DNA of 53,086 nt. It comes from an uncultured Eubacteriales bacterium. GTDB lineage: Bacteria > Bacillota > Clostridia > Oscillospirales > Oscillospiraceae. The stretch is from the NCBI GenBank assembly GCA_900544705.1, contig UQWH01000007.1, positions 1 through 53,086 of the forward strand, given 5' to 3'. The position numbers were made by a program, and so were the translations under genes. The notes under the pieces were generated by a model. It did no database searches, was not told the origin of the DNA, and saw only the letters and a program-made list of their open reading frames with translations. Positions 1 through 7,859 of this stretch are shown here, piece by piece; position 1 is the first letter of the stretch; every line of letters starts with the position of its first letter.

Positions 1-12
1 GGCGTGCCCTCA

Positions 13-55
13 GTGCGCAAAGCGCACGTGTTTTTTGATTTCAAAATCAAAAAAC
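13..55. repeat. Two adjacent hairpins at the window start
   Basis: Two inverted repeats lie side by side. GTGCGC/GCGCAC (13-18 and 22-27) has a 3-base loop. A 12-bp arm at 30-41 pairs perfectly with 44-55 around a CA loop and is almost all A/T. The second could act as a terminator in either direction for a gene outside the window. Together with the neighbouring 64-89 block, which recurs at 7.6 kb, it looks like part of a dispersed intergenic element. Confidence 0.5.
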
Positions 56-63
56 GTAGTATT

Positions 64-89
64 ACTCTTTCCTTCCCCCCGAAACTTTC
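64..89 (-). repeat. Dispersed intergenic repeat, copy 1 (inverted)
   Basis: Read on the minus strand, these 26 bases match 7586-7611 on the plus strand at 25 of 26 positions; the shared core is GAAAGTTTCG followed by a purine-rich GGGAAGGAAAGAGT. Both copies sit in gene-free DNA next to strong hairpins, so this is probably a repeated non-coding element and not a chance match. Confidence 0.55.
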
Positions 90-147
90 AGCAGACACTT
101 TTTTAATAGCCCGTGCGCCGTATTTTTAATTCCCGTTCAGCAAGACC

Positions 148-176
148 TTGCAAAATGTCCGGAAACATGATACATT
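148..176 (+). promoter_or_regulatory. Sigma-A-type promoter for the RNA methyltransferase-dprA-topA block
   Basis: TTGCAA (148-153) and TACATT (171-176) are separated by 17 bases and lie about 48 bases before the first start codon. No other good candidate is seen in the 223-base leader, so this promoter may drive the whole co-directional run as far as rnc. Confidence 0.5.
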
Positions 177-223
177 AAAATACCAGAGAAATAAATTGTG
201 AGTTTTTTGGAGTTGATGAAGGC

Positions 224-970
224 GTGGAATCCATTACGAGCGCGAAAAATCCGCTGATCCAGCACATCCGGCGGCTGCTGGCTTCGCGCAGCTACCGCGA
301 GGAAACCGGAGAATTTGCCGCCGAGGGCTGGAAGCTGCTGGATGAGGCACGGCGCTGGTATCCCGATTTTACCGCGGTCGTCGTGACGCAGGGAGCGGAG
401 CTTCCGGAGCTGCCGCCGCAGACGCGCGTGGTGTCCGTGCCGGATTCCCTGATGCAGAGCCTTTCTTCTATGCGAACGCCGCAGGGCGTGGTGTTCGCAT
501 TGCGGCTTCCGCAGCGGCCCGCGCTTTCACTCAGGCCCGGCATGGTGCTGCTCGACCGGATTCAGGACCCCGGCAATTTAGGCACGATCCTGCGCACGGC
601 GGATGCCTTTGAGATTCCGGTGGTGCTGACAAACGGCTGCGCCGATCCGTATTCGGATAAAACGGTGCGCGCCTCCATGGGCGCGGTGTTCCGCACTCAG
701 CCGCAGATCGCGGAGCTGGAGGAGGTTCTGCACCTCTGCCGGGAGCAGGAGATTCCACTTGCGGCGACGGCGCTGTCGCCGGCAGCGCGGGACATTCGCG
801 AGGTGCCGCTTGCAGGCAGCATCGCGGTCATCGGCAGCGAGGGACAGGGAATCTGTAAGGAGCTTCTGGATGCCTCGCAGATGCAGGTCATCATTCCGAT
901 GTCGCCGCGCTGTGAATCGCTCAATGCGGCGGTGGCCGCCGCGCTCGTGATGTGGCAAATGCGGAGCTGA
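224..970 (+). CDS. TrmH/SpoU-family RNA 2'-O-methyltransferase
   Basis: This 248-residue SPOUT methyltransferase probably uses S-adenosylmethionine to methylate a ribose 2'-OH in rRNA or tRNA. The N-terminal part (about 1-95) resembles the L30e-like substrate-binding domain of the family. The trefoil-knot catalytic domain shows the three SpoU motifs: DPGNLGTILRTADAF (motif 1), GSEGQGI (motif 2) and IPMSPRCESLNAAVAAA (motif 3). The start is a GTG at 224, with GGAG 11 bases upstream; the nearby ATG at 216 is out of frame. dprA follows after 15 bases, suggesting co-transcription. The target nucleotide cannot be told from sequence; 23S rRNA is common for this subfamily. Confidence 0.88.
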   Translation: MESITSAKNPLIQHIRRLLASRSYREETGEFAAEGWKLLDEARRWYPDFTAVVVTQGAELPELPPQTRVVSVPDSLMQSLSSMRTPQGVVFALRLPQRPALSLRPGMVLLDRIQDPGNLGTILRTADAFEIPVVLTNGCADPYSDKTVRASMGAVFRTQPQIAELEEVLHLCREQEIPLAATALSPAARDIREVPLAGSIAVIGSEGQGICKELLDASQMQVIIPMSPRCESLNAAVAAALVMWQMRS

Positions 971-985
971 GAAAGAGGGAAGGAT

Positions 986-2209
986 ATGCTGAAGCATTGG
1001 ATCTGGCTGACCACGCGGCCCGGTATCGGGGTTCACGGACGCGCTGCGCTGCTGCGCCTGTTCGGAACGGCGGAGCGTATCTTTGAAATGAAGGAAAGGG
1101 ACTATCTTGCCGCGGAGGGCTTTGAGTGCCGCTGGCTGGAGAGCCTGCTGGACAAATCTCTGGATGAAGCGGAGAAAATCCTGATCGAATGTGACGACAA
1201 GAGCATCCGTCTGGTCACCTATGCAGACGGCGCCTATCCTTCGCGCCTACGGAATATTTCCGACCCGCCCGCGCTGCTTTATTACTGCGGAACGCTGCCG
1301 GATTTTGACAACGAGGCAGTGATCGGCGTGATCGGCTCGCGCCGGTGCAGTGCTTATGGTCTGCTGCACGCGAAGCAGTTTTCCAAGCTGATTGCATCCA
1401 GCGGCGGGCTTGTTGTGTCCGGCGGAGCGCGCGGCATTGATTCCATGGCGCTGCGCGGTGCGCTGGATTCGGAGATGCCGGTCGCGTGCGTGCTGGGCTG
1501 CGGCGTGGATGTCGTCTATCCGCCGGAAAATCGCGAGCTGTTCCGCCAGATCGCCGCGCATGGGTGCCTGCTCAGTGAATACAGACCCGGTACCCGCCCG
1601 GATCGCGGAAATTTCCCCGTGCGCAACCGGATCATCAGCGGTCTGGCGCTGGGTGTGCTTGTCGTGGAAGCGCCGGAGAGGAGCGGCGCGCTGATCACGG
1701 CAAATCTGGCGCTGGAGCAGGGCCGCGACGTATTTGCCATTCCCGGCAACATCGGCGTGAAAAGCTGTGAGGGCAGCAACCGCCTGATCCGCGACGGCGC
1801 GATCGTCGTGGAAAACGGCTGGGAGATCCTGCGCGAATACGAGCATCTTTTCCCGGGAAAACTCTCCGACGGCCGCAGCCGCGAGGCGATGGAGCGCGGC
1901 TTCATGGCACGCTTCGGGCGCCCTGCGCCGGTGTATACGCCGGTGGTTCTGGAAGAACCCGTCGACAAAAAAGTCATTGACAATCCGGAAAACAGGAATT
2001 ATAGTGACGTAAAAGAGAAAGTGCCGGTTTTGGCCGGGGATGAGGCTGCCGTGTTTGCAGTGCTCAGTGAGCAGCCCGAACTGGCCGATGAGCTTGTTGT
2101 GCGGAGCGGACTGCCCGCGCAGCGTGTTGCTGCGGCTCTGACTATGCTGCAGATCAAGGGGTTGGCCCGCAAACAGGCGGGCAACCGCTATTGCAGGACC
2201 GGAAAATAA
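986..2209 (+). CDS. dprA: DNA-processing protein DprA (Smf)
   Basis: DprA binds incoming single-stranded DNA during transformation and loads RecA. The 407-residue protein has an N-terminal SAM-like helical region (1-70) and a Rossmann-like core with GVIGSRRCSAYG (114-125), VSGGARGIDSMA (144-155), GCGVDVVYPPENREL and GRDVFAIPGN. A C-terminal winged-helix domain (about 345-405) has the DML1-like LQIKGLARKQAGNRYCR. It lies directly upstream of topA, the classic Firmicute order. ATG 986 has GGGAAGG just upstream. No other competence genes are in the window, so natural transformation is not implied. Confidence 0.95.
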   Translation: MLKHWIWLTTRPGIGVHGRAALLRLFGTAERIFEMKERDYLAAEGFECRWLESLLDKSLDEAEKILIECDDKSIRLVTYADGAYPSRLRNISDPPALLYYCGTLPDFDNEAVIGVIGSRRCSAYGLLHAKQFSKLIASSGGLVVSGGARGIDSMALRGALDSEMPVACVLGCGVDVVYPPENRELFRQIAAHGCLLSEYRPGTRPDRGNFPVRNRIISGLALGVLVVEAPERSGALITANLALEQGRDVFAIPGNIGVKSCEGSNRLIRDGAIVVENGWEILREYEHLFPGKLSDGRSREAMERGFMARFGRPAPVYTPVVLEEPVDKKVIDNPENRNYSDVKEKVPVLAGDEAAVFAVLSEQPELADELVVRSGLPAQRVAAALTMLQIKGLARKQAGNRYCRTGK

Positions 2210-2231
2210 ATCACGTTGGAGGTTTCCCCGA

Positions 2232-4502
2232 ATGGCAAAGGGAGCAACAAATCTTGTGATCGTGGAGTCGCCCTCCAAGGCGAAAACGATCGGAAAATAT
2301 CTCGGCCCGGACTATCAGGTGCAGGCCTGTATGGGCCACCTGCGCGACCTGCCGAAGAGCACCATGGGCGTGGACATCGACCACGATTTCACGCCGCAGT
2401 ATCTTCCGCTGGCGGGCAAGGAGAGCCTGATCTCAGAACTGAAAAGCGCGGCGAAGAAATCGGACTGCGTCTATCTCGCAACCGACCCGGACCGCGAGGG
2501 AGAGGCCATTTCCTGGCATCTGAAGGAGCTGCTCGCTTTGCCGGACGGCAAGACGAAGCGCGTGACCTTCAATGAAATCACGAAAAACGTCGTCACGCGC
2601 AGCATTCAGCAGCCGCGCGACATCGACTATAATCTCGTCGATGCGCAGCAGGCGCGGCGCATCCTCGACCGGATCGTCGGCTATCAGCTCAGTCCGCTGC
2701 TGTGGAAGAAGGTGCGGCGCGGCCTGTCTGCCGGGCGTGTGCAGTCCGTTGCGACCCGTCTTGTCGTGGAACGGGAAAAAGAGATCGAGGCCTTTGTGCC
2801 GAAGGAATACTGGACGCTCGATGTCCTCCTGCGCTGTCTGGACAAGCCCGGCTCCTTCACCGCCCGCTACTATGGCGACGGCAAGAAGCGCGAACTGCAC
2901 AGCGAGGAGGAAGCTTTCCAGATCGAGCGCGACATTACGGGCAGGGAGTTTTCCATTGCGTCCATCAAGCGCGCGGAAAAGCGCCGCTCTCCGACGCCGC
3001 CCTTTATCACCTCGACGCTTCAGCAGGAGGCTTCGCGCAAGCTCAATATGACGCCGCGGCGCACCATGGCGGTCGCGCAGCAGCTCTATGAAGGCGTGGA
3101 GCTGAGCTCCGAGGGCTCCGTCGGCCTGATCACCTATATGCGTACCGACTCTCTGCGCCTTTCCGAGGAGGCGCTGGCCGCCGCGCGCGAGCTGATCTGC
3201 GAGCGTTATGGCCCGGAGTATTATCCCGGTTCCCCGCGCCATTTCCGCAAGAAGGAGGGCGCGCAGGATGCGCACGAGGCTATCCGTCCCAGCAATGTCC
3301 GGCTCGACCCGGAGAGCATCAAGGATGATCTGACCAAGGAGCAGTACCGCCTGTACAAGCTCATCTGGAGCCGCTTCGTCGCCTGCCAGATGGCGGACGC
3401 GCGCTATGACTCCATGCAGATCGACACCACCTGCGCGGGCCATACCTTCCGCGCGACCGACCAGCTCATGACCTTCGCGGGCTTCACCGCAGTGTATGAG
3501 GAGGGACGCGACGACGAGACGGAGGAAAAAACCTCCTCTCTGCCGAATCTCGACGGCTCCGAGCGTCTGGTCGCGGACAAGACCGGCAAGGATCGGCACT
3601 TCACCCAGCCGCCCGCCCGCTACACGGAGGCGACGCTGGTCAAGGCGATGGAGGAGCGCGGCGTCGGCCGCCCGTCCACCTATGCCGCGACCGTGGCGAC
3701 GATCGAAGCCAGAGAGTATGTCATCAAGAAGGATAAGCGCCTGTTCCCGACGCCGCTCGGCCGCGTGGTGACGGAGCTGATGATCGAACGCTTCAATGAC
3801 ATCATCGATGTGGAGTTTACGGCCAATATGGAGCATGAGCTCGATGAAGTCGAAGCCGGCAAGGTGTTCTGGAAGGACGTCCTGCGCAGCTTCTACACCG
3901 GTTTCCATCAGGAGATGGTGGACGCGGAGAAAGCGTTGGAGGGAACCCGCATCAAGGTGCCGGACGAGGTATCGGACGAGGTCTGCAAGCTCTGCGGCAA
4001 GCCCATGCTGGTCAAGAGCGGACGCTTCGGCCGCTTTCTGGCCTGTTCCGGCTTCCCGGAGTGCAAGTTCACGATGCCCATCGTCGAGCGGATGCCGGGA
4101 CGCTGCCCGCGCTGCGGCAGCGCCATTCTGAAACGAAAATCCCAGAAGGGCTATGTCTATTACGCCTGTGAGCGCGGCGCCGAGTGCGGCTTCATGACGT
4201 GGGACGTGCCGACGGAGCAGGATTGCCCCGTCTGCGGTCAGACGATGTTCAAGAAGTCCGGGCGCGGCCGGCTGACACCCTTCTGCATCAATGAAAAATG
4301 TCCCAACTTCCTCCCGGAGGACAAGCGCGGCTACAAGCGCCGGATGCCCAAGGCGACGACGGACACCGTCGAGTCGGCGGAGGAAATTGCGGAAGAAACG
4401 CCGGAGAAGAAGCCGGCAAAGAAGACCGCCGCAAAGACGGCGGCAAAGAAAACTCCCGCGAAGAAGACGGCGGGAAAAACGAAAAAGGAAACCAAGAAAT
4501 GA
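2232..4502 (+). CDS. topA: DNA topoisomerase I
   Basis: Type IA topoisomerase that relaxes negative supercoils through a covalent 5'-phosphotyrosine. The 756-residue protein opens with the Toprim signature NLVIVESPSKAKTIGKYLG and the acidic ATDPDREGEAISWHL, and carries the catalytic tyrosine in LITYMRTDS (Y302). Three C-terminal four-cysteine zinc-ribbon repeats follow (about 580-705: CKLCG...CSGFPEC, CPRCG...CERGAEC, CPVCG...CINEKC). The last 35 residues are a Lys/Ala/Pro-rich tail resembling histone H1 tails, a plausible non-specific DNA-binding extension. The stop overlaps the start of trmFO (ATGA). Confidence 0.97.
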   Translation: MAKGATNLVIVESPSKAKTIGKYLGPDYQVQACMGHLRDLPKSTMGVDIDHDFTPQYLPLAGKESLISELKSAAKKSDCVYLATDPDREGEAISWHLKELLALPDGKTKRVTFNEITKNVVTRSIQQPRDIDYNLVDAQQARRILDRIVGYQLSPLLWKKVRRGLSAGRVQSVATRLVVEREKEIEAFVPKEYWTLDVLLRCLDKPGSFTARYYGDGKKRELHSEEEAFQIERDITGREFSIASIKRAEKRRSPTPPFITSTLQQEASRKLNMTPRRTMAVAQQLYEGVELSSEGSVGLITYMRTDSLRLSEEALAAARELICERYGPEYYPGSPRHFRKKEGAQDAHEAIRPSNVRLDPESIKDDLTKEQYRLYKLIWSRFVACQMADARYDSMQIDTTCAGHTFRATDQLMTFAGFTAVYEEGRDDETEEKTSSLPNLDGSERLVADKTGKDRHFTQPPARYTEATLVKAMEERGVGRPSTYAATVATIEAREYVIKKDKRLFPTPLGRVVTELMIERFNDIIDVEFTANMEHELDEVEAGKVFWKDVLRSFYTGFHQEMVDAEKALEGTRIKVPDEVSDEVCKLCGKPMLVKSGRFGRFLACSGFPECKFTMPIVERMPGRCPRCGSAILKRKSQKGYVYYACERGAECGFMTWDVPTEQDCPVCGQTMFKKSGRGRLTPFCINEKCPNFLPEDKRGYKRRMPKATTDTVESAEEIAEETPEKKPAKKTAAKTAAKKTPAKKTAGKTKKETKK

Positions 4503-5818
4503 CGGAAGTTAAGGTGATCGGCGCCGGTCTTGCCGGCAGCGAGGCGGCATGGCAGCTTGCACAGCGCGGATTTCGTGTGAAGCTGTACGAGATGAAGCCG
4601 GAAAAAATGTCGCCCGCGCACCACTGCGCAGATTTTGCGGAGCTGGTGTGCTCCAATTCCCTGCGCGGCGACCGGCTGGAAAACGCCGTGGGACTGCTCA
4701 AGGAGGAACTGCGGCGTGTGGGGAGCCTGATCCTCTCCTGCGCGGATGCGACGCGCGTGGAGGCGGGCGGCTGCCTCGCGGTCGACCGCTACGGCTTTTC
4801 CGCGATGGTCACGAAGAAGCTGCGCGAGCATCCGAATGTCGAGGTCGTTCCCGGCGAGGTCACAGAGATTCCGCAGGGGCCGGTGGTCATCGCCACGGGG
4901 CCGCTGACCTCGGACGCGATGGCGGAGGCCATCCGGGAATATTTCGGCAATGCCGACTACCTTCACTTTTTTGATGCGGCAGCGCCGCTGGTCACGGTGG
5001 ATTCCGTTGATATGACCTGCGCGTGGCGCGCCTCGCGCTACGACCGCGGCAGTGCCGATTACATCAACTGTGCGATGAACCGGGAGGAATATCTCGCTTT
5101 CGTGCAGGCGCTTTCCACGGCCGAGGAGGCCGAAGTCCACGGCTTTGAGGACAAAAACGTCTTTGAGGGCTGTATGCCGGTCGAGGTCATGGCGCGCCGG
5201 GGCGTGGATACGCTTCGCTATGGGCCGATGAAGCCGGTCGGCCTGCGCGACCCGAACACCGGAAAGGAACCTTATGCCGTCGTTCAGCTCCGGCAGGACA
5301 ACGCAGCGGGCAACATCTATAATCTGGTCGGCTTCCAGACGCATCTGCGCTTCCCGGAGCAGAAGCGCGTCTTTTCCATGATCCCGGCGCTGCGGAACGC
5401 GGAGTACGTCCGCTACGGCGTGATGCACCGCAATACCTTCCTCAATTCGCCGCAGCTTCTGGATGCCTCCTTTGCCGACCGCAGAGATCCCATGGTCGCC
5501 TTTGCCGGGCAGATGACGGGTGTGGAGGGCTATGTGGAGTCCTGCGCGTCCGGCTATCTGGCGGCGGTCAGCATGGCGGCGCGGCTGAATGGAGAGACCC
5601 CGCCCGACTTTGGAAGGGAAACGGCCATCGGCGCGCTGGGCCATTACATCAGCGACGGTTCGATCGGGAATTTCCAGCCGATGAACATCAATTTCGGAAT
5701 TATCGCCCCGCTGGAGCAGCGAATCCGGGGCAAGGCAAATAAGAATCTCGCCATCGCGAACCGTGCGCTTGCGCACATCGACGCACTGACGGGGAAAACA
5801 AAGGAGGAGCAGGCATGA
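4499..5818 (+). CDS. trmFO: Folate/FAD-dependent tRNA m5U54 methyltransferase TrmFO
   Basis: TrmFO (Gid) transfers a methylene group from methylenetetrahydrofolate to U54 of the tRNA T-loop, using FAD and NAD(P)H. The start is the ATG at 4499 that overlaps the topA stop: from there the protein begins MTEVKVIGAGLAGSEAAWQL, the expected FAD-binding GxGxxG at the extreme N-terminus, and is 439 residues, the usual family length. Downstream are CSNSLRGD and an FAD-contacting C-terminal region (GQMTGVEGYVESCASG, FQPMNINFGI). The open frame extends upstream inside topA, but that extension lacks family similarity and was discarded. Confidence 0.95.
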   Translation: MTEVKVIGAGLAGSEAAWQLAQRGFRVKLYEMKPEKMSPAHHCADFAELVCSNSLRGDRLENAVGLLKEELRRVGSLILSCADATRVEAGGCLAVDRYGFSAMVTKKLREHPNVEVVPGEVTEIPQGPVVIATGPLTSDAMAEAIREYFGNADYLHFFDAAAPLVTVDSVDMTCAWRASRYDRGSADYINCAMNREEYLAFVQALSTAEEAEVHGFEDKNVFEGCMPVEVMARRGVDTLRYGPMKPVGLRDPNTGKEPYAVVQLRQDNAAGNIYNLVGFQTHLRFPEQKRVFSMIPALRNAEYVRYGVMHRNTFLNSPQLLDASFADRRDPMVAFAGQMTGVEGYVESCASGYLAAVSMAARLNGETPPDFGRETAIGALGHYISDGSIGNFQPMNINFGIIAPLEQRIRGKANKNLAIANRALAHIDALTGKTKEEQA

Positions 5819-6840
5819 GAATTATCATTGACGCAATGGGCGGCGACAACGCGCCGGACGAGATCGTTCTGGGTGCGCTGCGCGCGGCAAAGGAATACGG
5901 AACGGAGATCGTGCTGGTGGGCCGCGGGGAGGATATTCTGCGCGGCATGAAGGCCAACGGTCTGGACAATCTTCCGCAGGGCGTCGAGATCGCCAATGCC
6001 GAAGATATGGTCGATATGCACGTTGACCCCACCCAGGTCGTGCAGCAGCACCGCAATTCCTCCATGGTCGTCGGCCTGAAAATGCTGGCCGACGGCGCGG
6101 GCGACGCGATGATTTCCGCGGGCAACACGGGCGCGCTTCTGACGGCGGGCACGCTGCTGGTCAAGCGCATCCGAGGCATCCGCCGTGCGGCCTTTGCACC
6201 GCTGTTTCCGACCCGCACGGTCCTGATCGACGCGGGCGCGAACACGGAGTGCACGCCGGAATTTCTGATGCAGTTCGGCTGCATGGGCTCGCTCTACGCG
6301 CAGAAGGCGCTCGGGATCGAGCGGCCCCGCGTGGCGCTGCTGAACAACGGTGCGGAGGAAGAAAAGGGCGACGAGCTGCACAAGAACGCCTATGTTCTCC
6401 TGAAAAAGGCCGATGAAAACGGGCTCATTCACTTCACCGGCAACATCGAGGGACGCGACGTTCTGACCGGCGCGGACGTGATCGTGGCCGACGGCTTCTC
6501 CGGCAACGTGCTGCTCAAGAGCATCGAGGGCACTGCAAGCTACATGGCGCACATGATGAAGGATATGTTCAAGCGGAATTTCCTTTCCAAGATCGGGTAT
6601 CTCTTCTGCAAGAAGGGCGCAAATGAGATCCGCAAGACCATGGATTACCGCGAGATCGGCGGCTCCATGCTGGTCGGCCTGAACAAGCCGGTCATCAAGG
6701 CGCATGGTTCTTCCGATGCGCTGGCCATCATGGGTGCGGTGAAGCAGGCGATGACGGCAGTGGAAAGCGGCTTCTGCGAGGAGATCCGCGCGAACGTTTC
6801 CCGGATGACCCTGCCGCGGGAGGCGCAAAATGCAGACTGA
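5815..6840 (+). CDS. plsX: Phosphate acyltransferase PlsX
   Basis: PlsX converts acyl-ACP to acyl-phosphate, the first step of phosphatidic acid synthesis by the PlsX/PlsY route. The 341 residues start IIIDAMGGDNAP, the family N-terminus, and include ISAGNTGALLTAG and IVADGFSGNVLLKSIEGTA. The start overlaps the trmFO stop by ATGA and the 3' end overlaps rnc by 11 bases, so translation is probably coupled. In many Firmicutes acpP and fab genes lie between plsX and rnc; here they are absent. Confidence 0.96.
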   Translation: MRIIIDAMGGDNAPDEIVLGALRAAKEYGTEIVLVGRGEDILRGMKANGLDNLPQGVEIANAEDMVDMHVDPTQVVQQHRNSSMVVGLKMLADGAGDAMISAGNTGALLTAGTLLVKRIRGIRRAAFAPLFPTRTVLIDAGANTECTPEFLMQFGCMGSLYAQKALGIERPRVALLNNGAEEEKGDELHKNAYVLLKKADENGLIHFTGNIEGRDVLTGADVIVADGFSGNVLLKSIEGTASYMAHMMKDMFKRNFLSKIGYLFCKKGANEIRKTMDYREIGGSMLVGLNKPVIKAHGSSDALAIMGAVKQAMTAVESGFCEEIRANVSRMTLPREAQNAD

Positions 6841-7516
6841 GCTGGAACGCGCGCTGGGCTACGAGTATCGGGACCGCGAGCTGCTGCGCATGGCGCTGTC
6901 GCATACCTCCTACGCCAATGAAATCTACAAGGACGCCTTCCAGAGCTATGAGCGGCTGGAATTTCTGGGCGACTCCATTTTGGGCTTCGTTACGGCAGAC
7001 TATCTTTACCACAAATTCCCCCACAAGCTGGAGGGGGAACTCTCCCGCATCCGTGCGGAGCTGGTCTGCGAAAAGAATCTCGCACTGGTCGCGGAGAAGC
7101 TGTCGCTGGGCGACTATCTGCTGCTGGGAAACGGAGAGAAGCAGACCGGCGGCCGCCAGCGTGCGAGCATCACGTCGGACGTGGTCGAGGCGCTGATTGC
7201 TGCGGCCTATCTGGACGGCGGCTTTGAGGCGGCAAAGCACATCGTGCAGCAGCACGTGCTGTCGCTGCTCTCCGAAGCGGAAAAAACGCACGATTATAAG
7301 ACCGAATTGCAGGAGCTGGTGCAGCGAAAGAAGGAACAGCACCTTACCTATGAGCTGCTGACTGAAAGCGGCCCGGATCACTGCAAGGAGTTTACCGTGC
7401 AGGTTTCTCTGAACGGGACGCCTGTGGGCAGCGGGACTGGAACGAGCAAGAAGCGCGCGGAGCAGGCTGCGGCGCAGCAGGCGATTGCGAAGCTCTTCCC
7501 GAAAAATGCGAAATAA
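6830..7516 (+). CDS. rnc: Ribonuclease III
   Basis: Cuts double-stranded RNA, including the 30S rRNA precursor. The 228-residue protein has the RNase III signature YERLEFLGDSIL (E41, E44 and D48 among the metal ligands), a second acidic patch SDVVEALIAAAYLDGG, and a C-terminal dsRNA-binding domain (about 155-226: DYKTELQELVQ ... SKKRAEQAAAQQAI). ATG 6830 lies inside the end of plsX. The gene is followed by a 340-base gap full of hairpins, structures that RNase III itself could process; that last point is inference. Confidence 0.96.
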   Translation: MQTELERALGYEYRDRELLRMALSHTSYANEIYKDAFQSYERLEFLGDSILGFVTADYLYHKFPHKLEGELSRIRAELVCEKNLALVAEKLSLGDYLLLGNGEKQTGGRQRASITSDVVEALIAAAYLDGGFEAAKHIVQQHVLSLLSEAEKTHDYKTELQELVQRKKEQHLTYELLTESGPDHCKEFTVQVSLNGTPVGSGTGTSKKRAEQAAAQQAIAKLFPKNAK

Positions 7517-7530
7517 GAACAGTAGAATTG

Positions 7531-7752
7531 GAAGCCCTTTCCGAGAGGAAAGGGCTTCTCAGACTGTCAAAAAACCTATCGAACCGAAAGTTTCGGAGGG
7601 AAGGAAAGAGTGAAAGGGAACCGTCAGGGTTCCCTTTCGCGTTCAATAACCCGCCGCAGCGGCCAAAATTGCAAAATAAAAATACAAAATTCAGATTTTG
7701 CAATTTTGCAGGCAGCTTGTCAAAAAAGTCCTTTTGGACTTTTTTGACAAGC
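7531..7752. repeat. Cluster of strong inverted repeats between rnc and smc
   Basis: Four sizeable perfect or near-perfect hairpins follow one another. GAAGCCCTTTCC/GGAAAGGGCTTC (7531-7558) has a GAGA tetraloop. GAAAGGGAACC/GGTTCCCTTTC is at 7612-7638. A 14-bp A/T-rich stem joins 7664-7677 with 7695-7708. A 17-bp stem joins 7715-7731 with 7736-7752 around TTTT. The first 28-base hairpin recurs exactly at 7756-7783. No coding pattern is visible. The cluster probably ends the rnc transcript but is far more elaborate than a single terminator. Confidence 0.75.
7586..7611 (+). repeat. Dispersed intergenic repeat, copy 2
   Basis: Matches the reverse complement of 64-89 at 25 of 26 bases. It starts within a tiny CCGAAA/TTTCGG hairpin and runs into the GAAAGGG hairpin at 7612, so the repeat plus flanking hairpins may be one mobile or structured unit. 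Confidence 0.55.
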
Positions 7753-7755
7753 TGG

Positions 7756-7788
7756 GAAGCCCTTTCCGAGAGGAAAGGGCTTCTTTTG
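7756..7788 (+). terminator. Rho-independent terminator before smc
   Basis: A 12-bp stem (7756-7767 with 7772-7783) with a GAGA loop is followed by TTTT. It is an exact second copy of the hairpin at 7531-7558, which has no T-run. It separates the rnc transcript from the smc promoter. Confidence 0.75.
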
Positions 7789-7799
7789 CGCTATCCTGC

Positions 7800-7828
7800 T
7801 TGCATTTTGATACAATTTGTGGTAACAT
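7800..7828 (+). promoter_or_regulatory. Candidate sigma-A promoter for smc
   Basis: TTGCAT (7800-7805) and TAACAT (7823-7828) with 17-base spacing lie immediately after the terminator and about 26 bases before the smc start codons. The -10 box is imperfect. Confidence 0.45.
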
Positions 7829-7859
7829 ATAGCGATAATACAATAGGAGTACTATGCCG

